Source: Candidatus Bipolaricaulota bacterium
GTDB lineage: Bacteria > Bipolaricaulota > Bipolaricaulia > Bipolaricaulales > Bipolaricaulaceae
Assembly (NCBI GenBank): GCA_014360945.1
Contig: JACIWM010000024.1
Location: 1-15,471, forward strand
Direction of reading: 5' to 3'
Length of the DNA: 15,471 nt
Shown here: positions 7,069-14,303 of the stretch, one piece after another
How the letters are laid out: each line of letters begins with the position of its first letter
How positions within the stretch are numbered: position 1 is the first letter of the stretch
Position numbers and translations under genes: made by a program
Notes under the pieces: generated by a model
What the model was told of the DNA's origin: nothing
Database searches by the model: none
What the model saw: the letters and a program-made list of their open reading frames with translations, nothing else

Positions 7069-8187
7069 GTGCGGGCAATAAAGGTAGCCCTGATCGGCAC
7101 GAAGTTCATGGGGAAGGCCCACGCCAACGCCTACCGCCAGGCCCGAGCTTTCTTCTCCCCGCCCATCCTTCCTGTCCTTTACCTTGCCTGCGGCACAAAC
7201 GCTAAAGAAACCCTAGAGTTTGCGGAAAAATTCGGGTTCGCACGGTACACCACCAATTGGGAGGAGGCTTTGGGCCCGGAGATCGATCTTGTAGACATTT
7301 CCGCTCCCAACGATCTTCATGCTCCCATCGCCATTGCCGCGGCTCGCGCGAAAAAGGCGGTGTTTTGCGAAAAGCCCCTTGCCCGTAACCTCGATGAGGC
7401 CAAGGAGATGCTCAGAGCCGTGGAGGAGGCGGGCGTTCCCCACATGGTTTGTTTCAACTACCGCTTTTTCCCGGCTATTCAGCTTGCGAAGAAACTCATC
7501 TCCGACGGAGCATTAGGAGAAATTCGCCAATTCCACACCCTTTATCTCCAGGACTGGGGCCTTAGGCCTGGTCTTCCCCTCACCTGGCGGTTTCAGCGAG
7601 ATAAAGCCGGTTCTGGAGCCCTGGGAGATACGGCTGTGCACATCGTGGACTTGGCTCGCTTCCTTGTAGGCGAGATCGCCGAGGTCACAGGAATGCTCAC
7701 GACGTTCATTCCCGAGCGGCCCCTCCCTCAGGGCGGAATGGGAAAAGTCACGGTGGACGACGCCGCCGCATTTTTGGCGCGTTTTAAGTCCGGAGCCACC
7801 GGGATTTTCGAAACGAGCCGCGTGGCTTTAGGCCGAAAGAATTTCATGCACCTTGAGCTCAACGGAACCCGAGGAAGCCTTTACTGGAACGCCGAGGACC
7901 CTAACTGGCTTTGGCTTTATTCTTTGGACGATCCTCCCCATCTGCGGGGTTTCCGGCGAATCCTTGTCACTGAAGCGGAGCATCCTTACGCGAAAAATTG
8001 GTGGCCCACCGGCCATATCCTAGGGTACGAGCACTCCTTCGTGCACGCCGTGGTGGAGCTACTTTCCGCTATCCACGAAGGCCGCAAACCCAGCCCAAGT
8101 TTTGTTGACGGGGTGAGGGCTCAAGCTGTGTTGGAGGCCGTGCTCCTCTCCGAGGGAAGTCGCCGCTGGGAAAAAGTTCCCGACTAA
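7069..8187 (+). CDS. Gfo/Idh/MocA-family NAD(P)-dependent oxidoreductase
   Basis: A 372-residue dehydrogenase of the glucose-fructose oxidoreductase/inositol dehydrogenase family. The N-terminal Rossmann fold has a slightly unusual dinucleotide loop (GTKFMGKAHANAY, Thr-Lys where Gly-x is common). The EKP signature is at residues 101-103 (CEKPLA), and the expected acid and histidine of the active site appear as D187 and H191 in GDTAVHIVDLARFL. Such enzymes oxidise hydroxyl groups of sugars, inositols and related compounds; the substrate cannot be read from sequence. GTG 7069 follows an AAAGGGGG ribosome site, 12 bases after the fabF stop. The gene ends the first + strand run, and its TAA shares bases with the stop codon of the convergent pheS. 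Confidence 0.9.
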   Translation: MRAIKVALIGTKFMGKAHANAYRQARAFFSPPILPVLYLACGTNAKETLEFAEKFGFARYTTNWEEALGPEIDLVDISAPNDLHAPIAIAAARAKKAVFCEKPLARNLDEAKEMLRAVEEAGVPHMVCFNYRFFPAIQLAKKLISDGALGEIRQFHTLYLQDWGLRPGLPLTWRFQRDKAGSGALGDTAVHIVDLARFLVGEIAEVTGMLTTFIPERPLPQGGMGKVTVDDAAAFLARFKSGATGIFETSRVALGRKNFMHLELNGTRGSLYWNAEDPNWLWLYSLDDPPHLRGFRRILVTEAEHPYAKNWWPTGHILGYEHSFVHAVVELLSAIHEGRKPSPSFVDGVRAQAVLEAVLLSEGSRRWEKVPD

Positions 8188-9188
8188 AACTGGGAAAGAA
8201 AACGCAGGTCGTTTTGCCAAAAGAGGCGGATGTCCTCGATGCCATAGCGCAGCATGGCCATGCGCTCGATCCCCAACCCAAAGGCAAAGCCCGTGACCTC
8301 CTCGGGATCGTAACCCACCTCCTCCAGGACCCGGGGATGGACCATGCCCGCGCCCATGATCTCCAGCCACTTCTGCGTGCCCTTCTTTCGAATATGTACC
8401 TGGGCCGAGGGCTCAGTGAACGGAAAGAAGTCCGCGGAAAAACGCATTTCATACCCCGGCCCGAAGAAGGCCCGCACGAACTCCCCAATCACCCATTTGA
8501 GATGGGCGAAGGTCAGGCCTTTCTCCACCCAAAGGAGCTCCACCTGGTGAAAGACCGGGGAGTGGGTGGCATCGGGATTGTCCCGGCGAAAGCAGCGACC
8601 TGGACAGATGATGCGCACCGGGGGCTTTCTCTCCTTCATGACCCGAATTTGCACGGGTGAAGTGTGGGTGCGGAGGAGGATTCCCTCCCCAAGGTAGAAG
8701 GAATCCCACTCATCCCGGGCAGGATGGTCCGGCCCGATGTTCAGGGCCTCGAAGTTGTAGTACTCCGTCTCGATCTCCGGGCCACTGGCCACATCGAAGC
8801 CAAGACGCAGAAAGATCTCTTCGATTTCCAGGCGCACCTGAGTGAGGGGATGCAATTTTCCTAAAGGTCGCCATTTTCCCGGAAGGGAAAGGTCGTAGCG
8901 TTCCTGAGCAAGTTTTGCGAGCCTCTCCTTTTCCGCCAAAGCCTCCCTTTTCTCCGCTAAGGCCTGCTCCACCCGGGCCTTCAAAGCGTTCAAAATCCTT
9001 CCGGCCTCGGCCTTCTCCTCAGGAGGAAGGTCGCGGAGTGCGGAAAAAAGCTGGGTGAGGGTTCCTTTCCGGCCGAGGATTTGTACGCGCAAAGCCTCAA
9101 GTTCCTCGAGAGTTCCCAAATTCGCCGCGGTCTTTTCCCATTGGGCCCAGATCTCCTCCGCTGCCCGGGAAAGCTCAGCCAGGGTCAT
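8184..9188 (-). CDS. pheS: Phenylalanyl-tRNA synthetase alpha subunit
   Basis: Catalytic alpha subunit of the (alpha-beta)2 phenylalanyl-tRNA synthetase. It has the N-terminal coiled-coil arm (TLEELEALRVQILGRKG), then the class II core: motif 1 region (HPLTQVRLEIEEIF), CFRRDNPDATHSPVFHQVE of motif 2, and motif 3 GFAFGLGIERMAMLRYGI. The length of 334 residues is normal. The start is ATG 9188 on the minus strand, 8 bases after a TACACT hexamer; the longer frame upstream has no family similarity. The partner pheT, usually directly downstream, is absent: the gene meets the oxidoreductase head-on, with stops overlapping by 4 bases. A beta subunit must be encoded elsewhere for activity. Confidence 0.97.
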   Translation of the reverse strand: MTLAELSRAAEEIWAQWEKTAANLGTLEELEALRVQILGRKGTLTQLFSALRDLPPEEKAEAGRILNALKARVEQALAEKREALAEKERLAKLAQERYDLSLPGKWRPLGKLHPLTQVRLEIEEIFLRLGFDVASGPEIETEYYNFEALNIGPDHPARDEWDSFYLGEGILLRTHTSPVQIRVMKERKPPVRIICPGRCFRRDNPDATHSPVFHQVELLWVEKGLTFAHLKWVIGEFVRAFFGPGYEMRFSADFFPFTEPSAQVHIRKKGTQKWLEIMGAGMVHPRVLEEVGYDPEEVTGFAFGLGIERMAMLRYGIEDIRLFWQNDLRFLSQF

Positions 9189-9196
9189 GGCGGCCA

Positions 9197-9202
9197 AGTG
9201 TA
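9197..9202 (-). promoter_or_regulatory. pheS: -10-like hexamer of pheS
   Basis: On the minus strand TACACT lies 8 bases before ATG 9188. A weak TTGCGG -35-like box sits 18 bases further upstream (9226-9221). No Shine-Dalgarno separates hexamer and start, so the mRNA would be nearly leaderless. Confidence 0.45.
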
Positions 9203-9233
9203 CTTTCCCCTCACCCTTTTCCGCAAAGCCCGC

Positions 9234-9239
9234 TAAAAT
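9234..9239 (+). promoter_or_regulatory. -10-like hexamer of the DUF362 gene (divergent promoter region)
   Basis: TAAAAT lies 9 bases before ATG 9249, in the 60-base gap shared with divergent pheS. There is no Shine-Dalgarno and no clear -35 box. This is the likely promoter of the run that leads into the polyamine genes. Confidence 0.45.
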
Positions 9240-9248
9240 TCGGCCACC

Positions 9249-10331
9249 ATGAGCACGGTTTGGTTCACGGATTTTTCGGCGTCCCCGGAGATGAACCTCC
9301 TCCAAAAGCTGCGGGTTCTTCTAAGGGAGGCCGGCCTTCCCAAAATTTTCAAGGCCGGGCAACTTGTGGCCATAAAGCTCCACTTCGGGGAGCTGGGAAA
9401 CCTCGCATATCTTCGGCCTAACTACGTACGAGTGGCCGTGGACGAGCTCAAGAATCTGGGAGCGAAACCTTTCCTCACCGATGCCAACACGCTCTATGTG
9501 GGAACGCGCTCCAACGCCGTGGATCACCTTCTCACCGCCGCGCAAAACGGATTTGTGTGGGAGGTGGTGGGTGCGCCGGTGATCATCGCCGATGGGCTCC
9601 GCGGCACGGACGAGGTGGAGATCCCAGTGGATGGGGAATACGTGAAACGCGCGAAGATCGGGGCAGCCGTGGCCCTGGCCGATGCCCTTTTGGTGATGAC
9701 CCATTTCAAGGGCCACGAGCAGGTGGGATTCGGTGGCGCCCTGAAAAACCTGGGCATGGGCTCGGCCTCCCGCGCCGGAAAGCTTCACCAGCATTCCACC
9801 TCGAAGCCCAGGAATTTGGCGGACCGCTGCACGGCCTGCGGGGTATGTGCCCGATTTTGCCCTGCGGGAGCTATCACCGTAATCGACCACGCCCTCACTG
9901 ATTACGAACGATGTCTTGGCTGTGGACAGTGTGTGGCCATGTGCACTTTTGGGGCCATGGTTCCCGGCGATGAGGCCTCCGTGGATCTCCTCGCCAAAAA
10001 AATCGCGGAATACGCAAAAGCGGCGCTCAACGGGCGTCCCGCATTGTTCGTTTCCTTCATCCAGCAGGTTTCACCCGATTGCGACTGCTGGGGGATGAAC
10101 CGGCCGCCGGTGGCCCCAGATATTGGGATCCTCGCCAGCACTGATCCTGTAGCGATCGATCAGGCGGCGATGGACTTGGTCCTGAAGGCCGTGGGGCACG
10201 ATCCATTTCGCCGGGCCCATCCTCAAGCGCGCTGGGAGGAGCAGCTGGCCCATGCCGAGCGCATCGGCCTTGGCTCCCGAAAATACGAGCTCCGTCCGAT
10301 CCTCACCGGCCTGGACCGAAAAAGCTCCTGA
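9249..10331 (+). CDS. DUF362-domain protein with two [4Fe-4S] clusters
   Basis: A 360-residue iron-sulfur protein of the DUF362 (COG2768) family. The N-terminal DUF362 part (about 1-185, with VAIKLHFGELGN and VMTHFKGHEQVGFGGALKNLGMG) is followed by a bacterial ferredoxin-type module with two complete CxxCxxCxxxC motifs: C194, C197, C200, C204 and C222, C225, C228, C232. A CDCWG segment near residue 276 is a further family mark. No signal peptide is seen, so it is probably cytosolic. The biochemical function of the family is not settled; the clusters suggest electron transfer. The gene starts without a Shine-Dalgarno, 9 bases after a TAAAAT hexamer, and is followed at 17 bases by the M24 peptidase. 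A link with the polyamine genes is only positional. Confidence 0.87.
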   Translation: MSTVWFTDFSASPEMNLLQKLRVLLREAGLPKIFKAGQLVAIKLHFGELGNLAYLRPNYVRVAVDELKNLGAKPFLTDANTLYVGTRSNAVDHLLTAAQNGFVWEVVGAPVIIADGLRGTDEVEIPVDGEYVKRAKIGAAVALADALLVMTHFKGHEQVGFGGALKNLGMGSASRAGKLHQHSTSKPRNLADRCTACGVCARFCPAGAITVIDHALTDYERCLGCGQCVAMCTFGAMVPGDEASVDLLAKKIAEYAKAALNGRPALFVSFIQQVSPDCDCWGMNRPPVAPDIGILASTDPVAIDQAAMDLVLKAVGHDPFRRAHPQARWEEQLAHAERIGLGSRKYELRPILTGLDRKSS

Positions 10332-10333
10332 AT

Positions 10334-10339
10334 TACAAT
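10334..10339 (+). promoter_or_regulatory. -10-like hexamer of the M24 peptidase gene
   Basis: TACAAT lies 9 bases before ATG 10349 in a 17-base gap. A TGGACC box (4 of 6 against TTGACA) sits 16 bases upstream at 10312-10317. No Shine-Dalgarno lies between hexamer and start. Confidence 0.45.
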
Positions 10340-10348
10340 GCCCATGCC

Positions 10349-11443
10349 ATGACGGAATTCCTTCAGCGCCGGGAGAAACTTTGGCAGAAGGTGCGGGAGA
10401 AGGTGGACGCCTTCCTTTTGGTGAACGTGGAGGGCTCGGAACAACCAAATCTTCGGTACCTCACAGGCTTCACCGGAACTTTCGGGGTCCTCATCCTTGC
10501 CGAGGAATCCTTGTTTTTCACGGACCCGCGTTATACAGAGCAAGCCAAGCACCAAGTGGATCTGGAGGTTTTGGAGGTGCGGGGTCGCTGGCTTCCCCAG
10601 GTGGTGGAAAAGCTCCGCAGCTTGGGCGCGAAAAAGGTTGGAATCGGAAGCACACGTACCACCCTCCATCTTTTTGAAGAGCTCAAGAAAGCCGGGGAGG
10701 ACCTGGAATTTGTGCCGCTCGGCTCGCCGGTGGAGGAATTGCGCCGGGTGAAGACGGAAGCGGAGATCAAAAAGATGAAGGAAGCCGTGGAGCTCACGGA
10801 AGCAGGTTTACGCTGGATTCTAGGGCGCCTGAAACCAGGGATGACCGAGCGGGAAGTGGCCTTGGAGTTGGAGTTTTGGTACAGAAAAGAGGGCGCTGAC
10901 GATGTGGCCTTTGATCTCATCGTGGCCGCAGGCCCCCAAAGCGCCATGCCCCACCACCGCGCCGGGAATCACGTCCTGCAAGAAGGGGAGGTCGTTCTTT
11001 TCGATATCGGGGTACGGCTGGATGGGTACTGTGCGGACATCACCCGAGTTGTGGGCCTTGGCAACCCGGAGAAGGGTGTGAAAGACGCGTACAAACTGGT
11101 GCTTTCCGCGAACGCCGCGGGGATTCGAGCCATCAGGGCCGGAATTCCCGGAAAGGACGTGGATGCCCAGGCCCGCAAAATCATTGAGGACGCAGGTTTA
11201 GGGGAGAATTTTGGGCATGGTCTGGGGCACGGGGTGGGAATGGAAGTCCATGAAGGACCCAGGCTTTCCACGACCTCGGAGGACGTGCTTGTGCCGGGAA
11301 ATGTGGTCACGGTCGAGCCTGGCGTCTATTTCCCCGGGAAATTCGGGGTGCGCATCGAGGACATGGTGGCGGTCACGGAGGAGGGGGCGCTGGTCCTCTC
11401 CGCGTTTCCCAAGGATGAGCTTTTGGTAGTGGGTCGGAGGTGA
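10349..11443 (+). CDS. Xaa-Pro aminopeptidase-like M24B metallopeptidase
   Basis: A 364-residue pita-bread peptidase of family M24B, which removes N-terminal residues ahead of proline (Xaa-Pro aminopeptidase) or splits Xaa-Pro dipeptides (prolidase). An N-terminal creatinase-like domain (about 1-130) contains NLRYLTGFTGTFG. The catalytic domain has all five metal ligands: D219 (LFDIGV), D230 (CADITR), H294 (GHGLGH), E323 (TVEPG) and E337 (RIEDM), plus the VHEGP histidine. The short ~360-residue length is typical of bacterial PepQ/YpdF-type proteins; aminopeptidase and dipeptidase activity cannot be separated by eye. The start follows a TACAAT hexamer by 9 bases. Its last bases overlap the GTG of bpsA (GTGA), so the two are probably co-transcribed and translationally coupled. 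Confidence 0.9.
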   Translation: MTEFLQRREKLWQKVREKVDAFLLVNVEGSEQPNLRYLTGFTGTFGVLILAEESLFFTDPRYTEQAKHQVDLEVLEVRGRWLPQVVEKLRSLGAKKVGIGSTRTTLHLFEELKKAGEDLEFVPLGSPVEELRRVKTEAEIKKMKEAVELTEAGLRWILGRLKPGMTEREVALELEFWYRKEGADDVAFDLIVAAGPQSAMPHHRAGNHVLQEGEVVLFDIGVRLDGYCADITRVVGLGNPEKGVKDAYKLVLSANAAGIRAIRAGIPGKDVDAQARKIIEDAGLGENFGHGLGHGVGMEVHEGPRLSTTSEDVLVPGNVVTVEPGVYFPGKFGVRIEDMVAVTEEGALVLSAFPKDELLVVGRR

Positions 11444-12501
11444 ACGTGGAGCTAAGAGACATCGCTAAAAGGATCGAGGAGAAACAGGGCATCCCTGTGA
11501 GTGTGCGCGACGTGGCGCGGGTCATTTCCGCGGTGCTCACTTCTTCCGATATCTGGCGCATCGTGGACATGGCAGGGATCCCGGTCCTTGCCACCTGCGA
11601 GGCCCTGCGGGCCTTGGAGGAGGCGGGTTGGGTGACATTTCAAAATGATCGGGTTCTCCTCACCGCAAACGGAAAGGAGGCCGCGGCAAGGCTTGGCATA
11701 CATCCTGTGGAGGAACTACGTTGTCCTCGTTGTCACGGCCGGGGTTTGGAGCTTTGGCCATTCCAAGATTTGGCCCACGAGTTCCACGAGCTTGCAAAAG
11801 ATCGACCGGAAGCGTCCCAGGAATTCGATCAAGGATATGTGACCGAGGAGACCACGGTGGCCCGCATTGCTCTCCTTCATGCCCGCGGGGATTTAGCGGG
11901 AAAGGAGATGCTTGTCCTTGGGGACGACGACCTGGTCTCGCTTGCCGCGGCTTTAACCCGCCTTCCCAAACGGGTGGTGGCCTTGGACGTGGACCGAAGG
12001 ATCGTGGAGTTCTTGCGAACTGCGGCGAAAAAGAAAAATCTGAATTTAGAGGTGCTCCAACACGATCTGCGCGAGCCCCTTCCCGAAGAACTTCTCCGTC
12101 GGTTCGACACCTTTGTCTGTGACCCCACCGAGAGCTTCCGAGGGTATTTGGCCTTCGCTCATCGCGGCATTTCTGCCCTCCGCGGCCCGGGCGGCGCCGG
12201 ATATCTGGGGCTAACTCGCCTTGAGGCCTCGCTACACAAATGGCGGCGCATTCAGCTCGCCCTTTTGGAGGCCGGAGCCGTCATAACCGATCTTTTCCCG
12301 AACTTCCACGAATACGTGAACTGGCCGTACATCGAGACCATGCGGGCCTGGCCCCACCTTCCGGTGAAGCGCGTTCCCGGAAAATTCGAGCCCTGGTACC
12401 GCTCGGCCCTCATCCGCATCGAACTTGTGGAGGAAGGGAAAGTGGAGAACGTCCGGTACTCTGGGGACATTTTCACCGACGAGGAAGCGGCCACCACCTA
12501 A
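11440..12501 (+). CDS. bpsA: Branched-chain polyamine synthase (N4-bis(aminopropyl)spermidine synthase)
   Basis: A 353-residue protein of the DUF43/BpsA family. BpsA uses decarboxylated SAM to add aminopropyl groups to the internal N4 of spermidine, giving N4-aminopropyl- and N4-bis(aminopropyl)spermidine, known from Thermococcus and Thermus. Seen here: an N-terminal winged-helix-like domain (about 1-85), a CPRC pair (C95, C98), a Rossmann-like domain with the family's GDDD motif at 161-164 (VLGDDDLVSLA), an ALDVDRRIVEF strand, and CDPTES with D228 where relatives have a DPP-x-T type segment. The GTG start overlaps the preceding stop by 4 bases. It lies directly ahead of an arginine decarboxylase and 1.8 kb ahead of speDE, which supports the polyamine role over the old 'predicted methyltransferase' label. 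Confidence 0.87.
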   Translation: MNVELRDIAKRIEEKQGIPVSVRDVARVISAVLTSSDIWRIVDMAGIPVLATCEALRALEEAGWVTFQNDRVLLTANGKEAAARLGIHPVEELRCPRCHGRGLELWPFQDLAHEFHELAKDRPEASQEFDQGYVTEETTVARIALLHARGDLAGKEMLVLGDDDLVSLAAALTRLPKRVVALDVDRRIVEFLRTAAKKKNLNLEVLQHDLREPLPEELLRRFDTFVCDPTESFRGYLAFAHRGISALRGPGGAGYLGLTRLEASLHKWRRIQLALLEAGAVITDLFPNFHEYVNWPYIETMRAWPHLPVKRVPGKFEPWYRSALIRIELVEEGKVENVRYSGDIFTDEEAATT

Positions 12502-12503
12502 GC

Positions 12504-12512
12504 TGATATAAT
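12504..12512 (+). promoter_or_regulatory. Extended -10 promoter of the arginine decarboxylase gene
   Basis: TGATATAAT is a perfect extended -10 (TG-N-TATAAT) in the 20-base gap after bpsA. The hexamer 12507-12512 ends 9 bases before ATG 12522, and there is no Shine-Dalgarno. A perfect consensus in G+C-rich DNA at this position is unlikely by chance; it would give a mRNA with about three leader bases. Confidence 0.6.
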
Positions 12513-12521
12513 AGCTGAACC

Positions 12522-13124
12522 ATGCCACGCAAAGCCAAACCAGCACCGGTGGTGGCGGAGGCACCGGTGAGCCTTCCCTGGCCGTTGGTACCCCGCAAGG
12601 TTTTCTTCACCCGCGGTGTGGGACGGCACCGGGATGAGCTGCGTTCCTTCGAGCTGGCCCTGCGGGACGCAGGGATCGAAAAACTGAACCTCGTTCACGT
12701 TTCCAGCATCCTTCCGCCCGGGTGTAAGATCATCCCCCGTTCCGAGGGCCTAAAAGAAATAAAGCCCGGGCAGATCGCGTTTTGTGTGTTCTCACGCTGT
12801 TCCTCCAACGAGCCGCACCGTTTGATCGCCGCGTCCATCGGCTGCGCCATCCCCGCTGATCCCAACGCCTATGGGTACCTTTCCGAATATCACGCGTACG
12901 GGGAGAACGAAAAGCAGGCCGGGGATAAGGCCGAGGATTTAGCGGCGTCCATGCTCGCCTCCACCTTGGGCATCGAGTTCGACGATGAACTCGTGTGGGA
13001 CGAGAAAAAGGAAATTTGGAAGATCAGCGGAAAGATCGTGCGCACCATGAACATTACGCAATCGGCCATTGTGGATAACAAGGGCTACACCACGGTCATT
13101 GCCGCCGCGGTGTTCCTCTTTTAG
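12522..13124 (+). CDS. pdaD: Pyruvoyl-dependent arginine decarboxylase proenzyme
   Basis: Self-cleaving decarboxylase (COG1945) that converts arginine to agmatine, the entry step of polyamine synthesis in many archaea and some bacteria. The 200-residue product contains VHVSSILPPG; cleavage between S61 and S62 would turn S62 into the pyruvoyl group of the alpha chain. Also seen are SRCSSNEPHRLIAASIGCA and the acidic YLSEYHAYGENEKQAGDKAE segment, typical of the active site. A proline- and alanine-rich stretch of about 20 residues precedes the conserved core (which starts near PRKVFFTRG), longer than in Methanocaldococcus jannaschii. It starts 9 bases after a perfect TATAAT. The next gene follows at 8 bases, so they likely share a transcript. 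PLP-dependent SpeA is the usual bacterial enzyme; the pyruvoyl type is a notable choice here. Confidence 0.95.
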   Translation: MPRKAKPAPVVAEAPVSLPWPLVPRKVFFTRGVGRHRDELRSFELALRDAGIEKLNLVHVSSILPPGCKIIPRSEGLKEIKPGQIAFCVFSRCSSNEPHRLIAASIGCAIPADPNAYGYLSEYHAYGENEKQAGDKAEDLAASMLASTLGIEFDDELVWDEKKEIWKISGKIVRTMNITQSAIVDNKGYTTVIAAAVFLF

Positions 13125-13132
13125 GAGAAGAA

Positions 13133-14173
13133 ATGTCCAGCAAAAAGGATTTCCTGCGTGAGCCCGTCCGGCACATTGACCCAAAGAGCTTCAACGCCGT
13201 GCCCATTTTGGAGACCATGGAGCACATGTCCTATCAGGCCCGGAATTTGGCCCGGGCCGCAAAAATCTATGATCGCATGCTTGCTGATCCCGATTGCACC
13301 ATCATCCTGTGCCTGGCCGGGTCCCTGGTCAACGCCGGCCTTCGGCAATGCATCGTGGACCTTCTTTCCCACAACATGGCGGACGTGGTGGTGGCCACCG
13401 GCGCAAACATCGTGGATCAGGACTTCCTCGAGGCCCTGGGATTCAAACACTACATCGGAAGCCCCGACGTGGACGACGACCTTCTCCGCGAGCTTCACAT
13501 CGATCGCATCTACGACACCTTTTTGGACGAGGACGAGCTTAGGGTCTGCGACCACACGGTGGCGGAGATCGCCGAACGTCTTCCGCCCGGCGTTTATTCC
13601 TCCCGGGAGTTCGTGCGGGAGATGGGGCGATATTTGGTGGAGCGGGGCCTTGGCGAGAACTCCATCGTGCGGGTGGCCTATGAGAAGGCCATTCCCATTT
13701 TCATTCCGGCCTTCTCCGACTGCAGCGCCGGCTTCGGTTTGGTCCTCCATCAGTGGCGCCATCCGGACAAACACGTGGCCATCGATTCTGTGAAAGATTT
13801 CCGGGAGCTAACCCGCATAAAGATCGCCGCCAAGGAAACGGGCCTGGTGATGGTCGGCGGAGGTGTGCCCAAGAATTTCGCCCAGGACGTGACGGTGGCC
13901 GCGGATGTCCTGGGTTTCCCGGTGCCCATGCACAAGTACGCGATCCAGATCACCACCGCCGATGTGCGCGACGGCGGCCTTTCCGGCTCCACCCTTAAAG
14001 AGGCCAGCTCCTGGGGCAAGGTGGCCCAAGGCTTTTCTGAGATGGTCTGGGCTGAAGCCACCTTGGTCTTCCCTCTCCTTGTGAGCTACGTGTACCATCG
14101 AGGCACGTGGCGTTCTCGCGCGGAAAAGCGGCTCTCGGAATGGCTGGATCAGAGCCCGGTCAACACTTCTTGA
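13133..14173 (+). CDS. Deoxyhypusine synthase-like enzyme, probable homospermidine-type aminobutyltransferase
   Basis: A 346-residue member of the deoxyhypusine synthase fold. In eukaryotes and archaea that enzyme uses NAD and spermidine to move an aminobutyl group to a lysine of eIF5A; bacteria lack eIF5A, and bacterial homologues are known or proposed to move it to a small polyamine, giving homospermidine. Seen here: CLAGSLVNAGLR (N-terminal nucleotide-binding region), the SDCSAGFG motif, the reactive lysine K247 in GGGVPKN, HKYAIQITTA, and GGLSGSTLKEASSWGKV, the bacterial counterpart of the DHS GSDSG...SWGKI segment. The catalytic lysine is intact, so it is probably active. ATG 13133 follows an AGGAG ribosome site 8 bases after the arginine decarboxylase stop. 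The substrate cannot be fixed from sequence. Confidence 0.88.
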   Translation: MSSKKDFLREPVRHIDPKSFNAVPILETMEHMSYQARNLARAAKIYDRMLADPDCTIILCLAGSLVNAGLRQCIVDLLSHNMADVVVATGANIVDQDFLEALGFKHYIGSPDVDDDLLRELHIDRIYDTFLDEDELRVCDHTVAEIAERLPPGVYSSREFVREMGRYLVERGLGENSIVRVAYEKAIPIFIPAFSDCSAGFGLVLHQWRHPDKHVAIDSVKDFRELTRIKIAAKETGLVMVGGGVPKNFAQDVTVAADVLGFPVPMHKYAIQITTADVRDGGLSGSTLKEASSWGKVAQGFSEMVWAEATLVFPLLVSYVYHRGTWRSRAEKRLSEWLDQSPVNTS

Positions 14174-14199
14174 AACTGGCCGAAGTTTTATCCCCCCAG

Positions 14200-14205
14200 T
14201 AAAAT
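14200..14205 (+). promoter_or_regulatory. speD: -10-like hexamer of the speD leader transcript
   Basis: TAAAAT lies in the 133-base gap before speD. Normal spacing puts the first transcribed base at about 14212, right before the leader stems. The only -35-like box (TTGAAA, 14170-14175) is 24 bases away, too far to be convincing. Confidence 0.4.
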
Positions 14206-14240
14206 TCAGCTGTGACCCGAGATTTTTTCGGGTGGTCAGA

Positions 14241-14275
14241 CCCGTTTGGGCTAAAACCCAAATGGGTTGTTTTTT
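14241..14275 (+). terminator. Intrinsic terminator between the DHS-like gene and speD
   Basis: A 10-base-pair stem (14241-14250 with 14257-14266; nine Watson-Crick pairs and one G-T) closes a CTAAAA loop and is followed at once by TTGTTTTTT. It could end the arginine decarboxylase/DHS-like transcript, act as the attenuator of speD, or both. It lies 41 bases after the last possible start at 14200, which favours a regulated role. Confidence 0.75.
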
Positions 14276-14283
14276 GGCCAAAA
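14272..14283 (+). repeat. 12-base perfect palindrome between terminator and speD ribosome site
   Basis: TTTTGGCCAAAA is a perfect dyad that begins in the terminator's T-run and ends 9 bases before the Shine-Dalgarno. It could be a protein-binding half-site pair, or a chance product of the T-run meeting GGCC. No second copy was noticed in the window. Confidence 0.35.
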
Positions 14284-14292
14284 CTTGCCCGG

Positions 14293-14303
14293 AAAGGAGG
14301 TGA
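14293..14303 (+). promoter_or_regulatory. speD: Perfect 11-base Shine-Dalgarno of speD
   Basis: AAAGGAGGTGA is fully complementary to the usual bacterial 16S rRNA tail and ends 3 bases before ATG 14307. It is the strongest ribosome site in the window and fixes the speD start. Confidence 0.9.

Noticed and set aside
9189..9305. N-terminal extension of pheS across the divergent gap
   Set aside because: PheS family proteins start near MTLAEL; the extension would cover both divergent promoters and the start of the next gene.
13121..13774. 217-codon minus-strand open frame opposite the DHS-like gene
   Set aside because: Fully inside a conserved plus-strand gene, no recognisable domain, typical reverse-strand shadow.
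14170..14205. Full -35/-10 promoter TTGAAA...TAAAAT before speD
   Set aside because: Spacing is 24 bases, outside the working range of 16-19. Only the -10-like box is kept, at low confidence.
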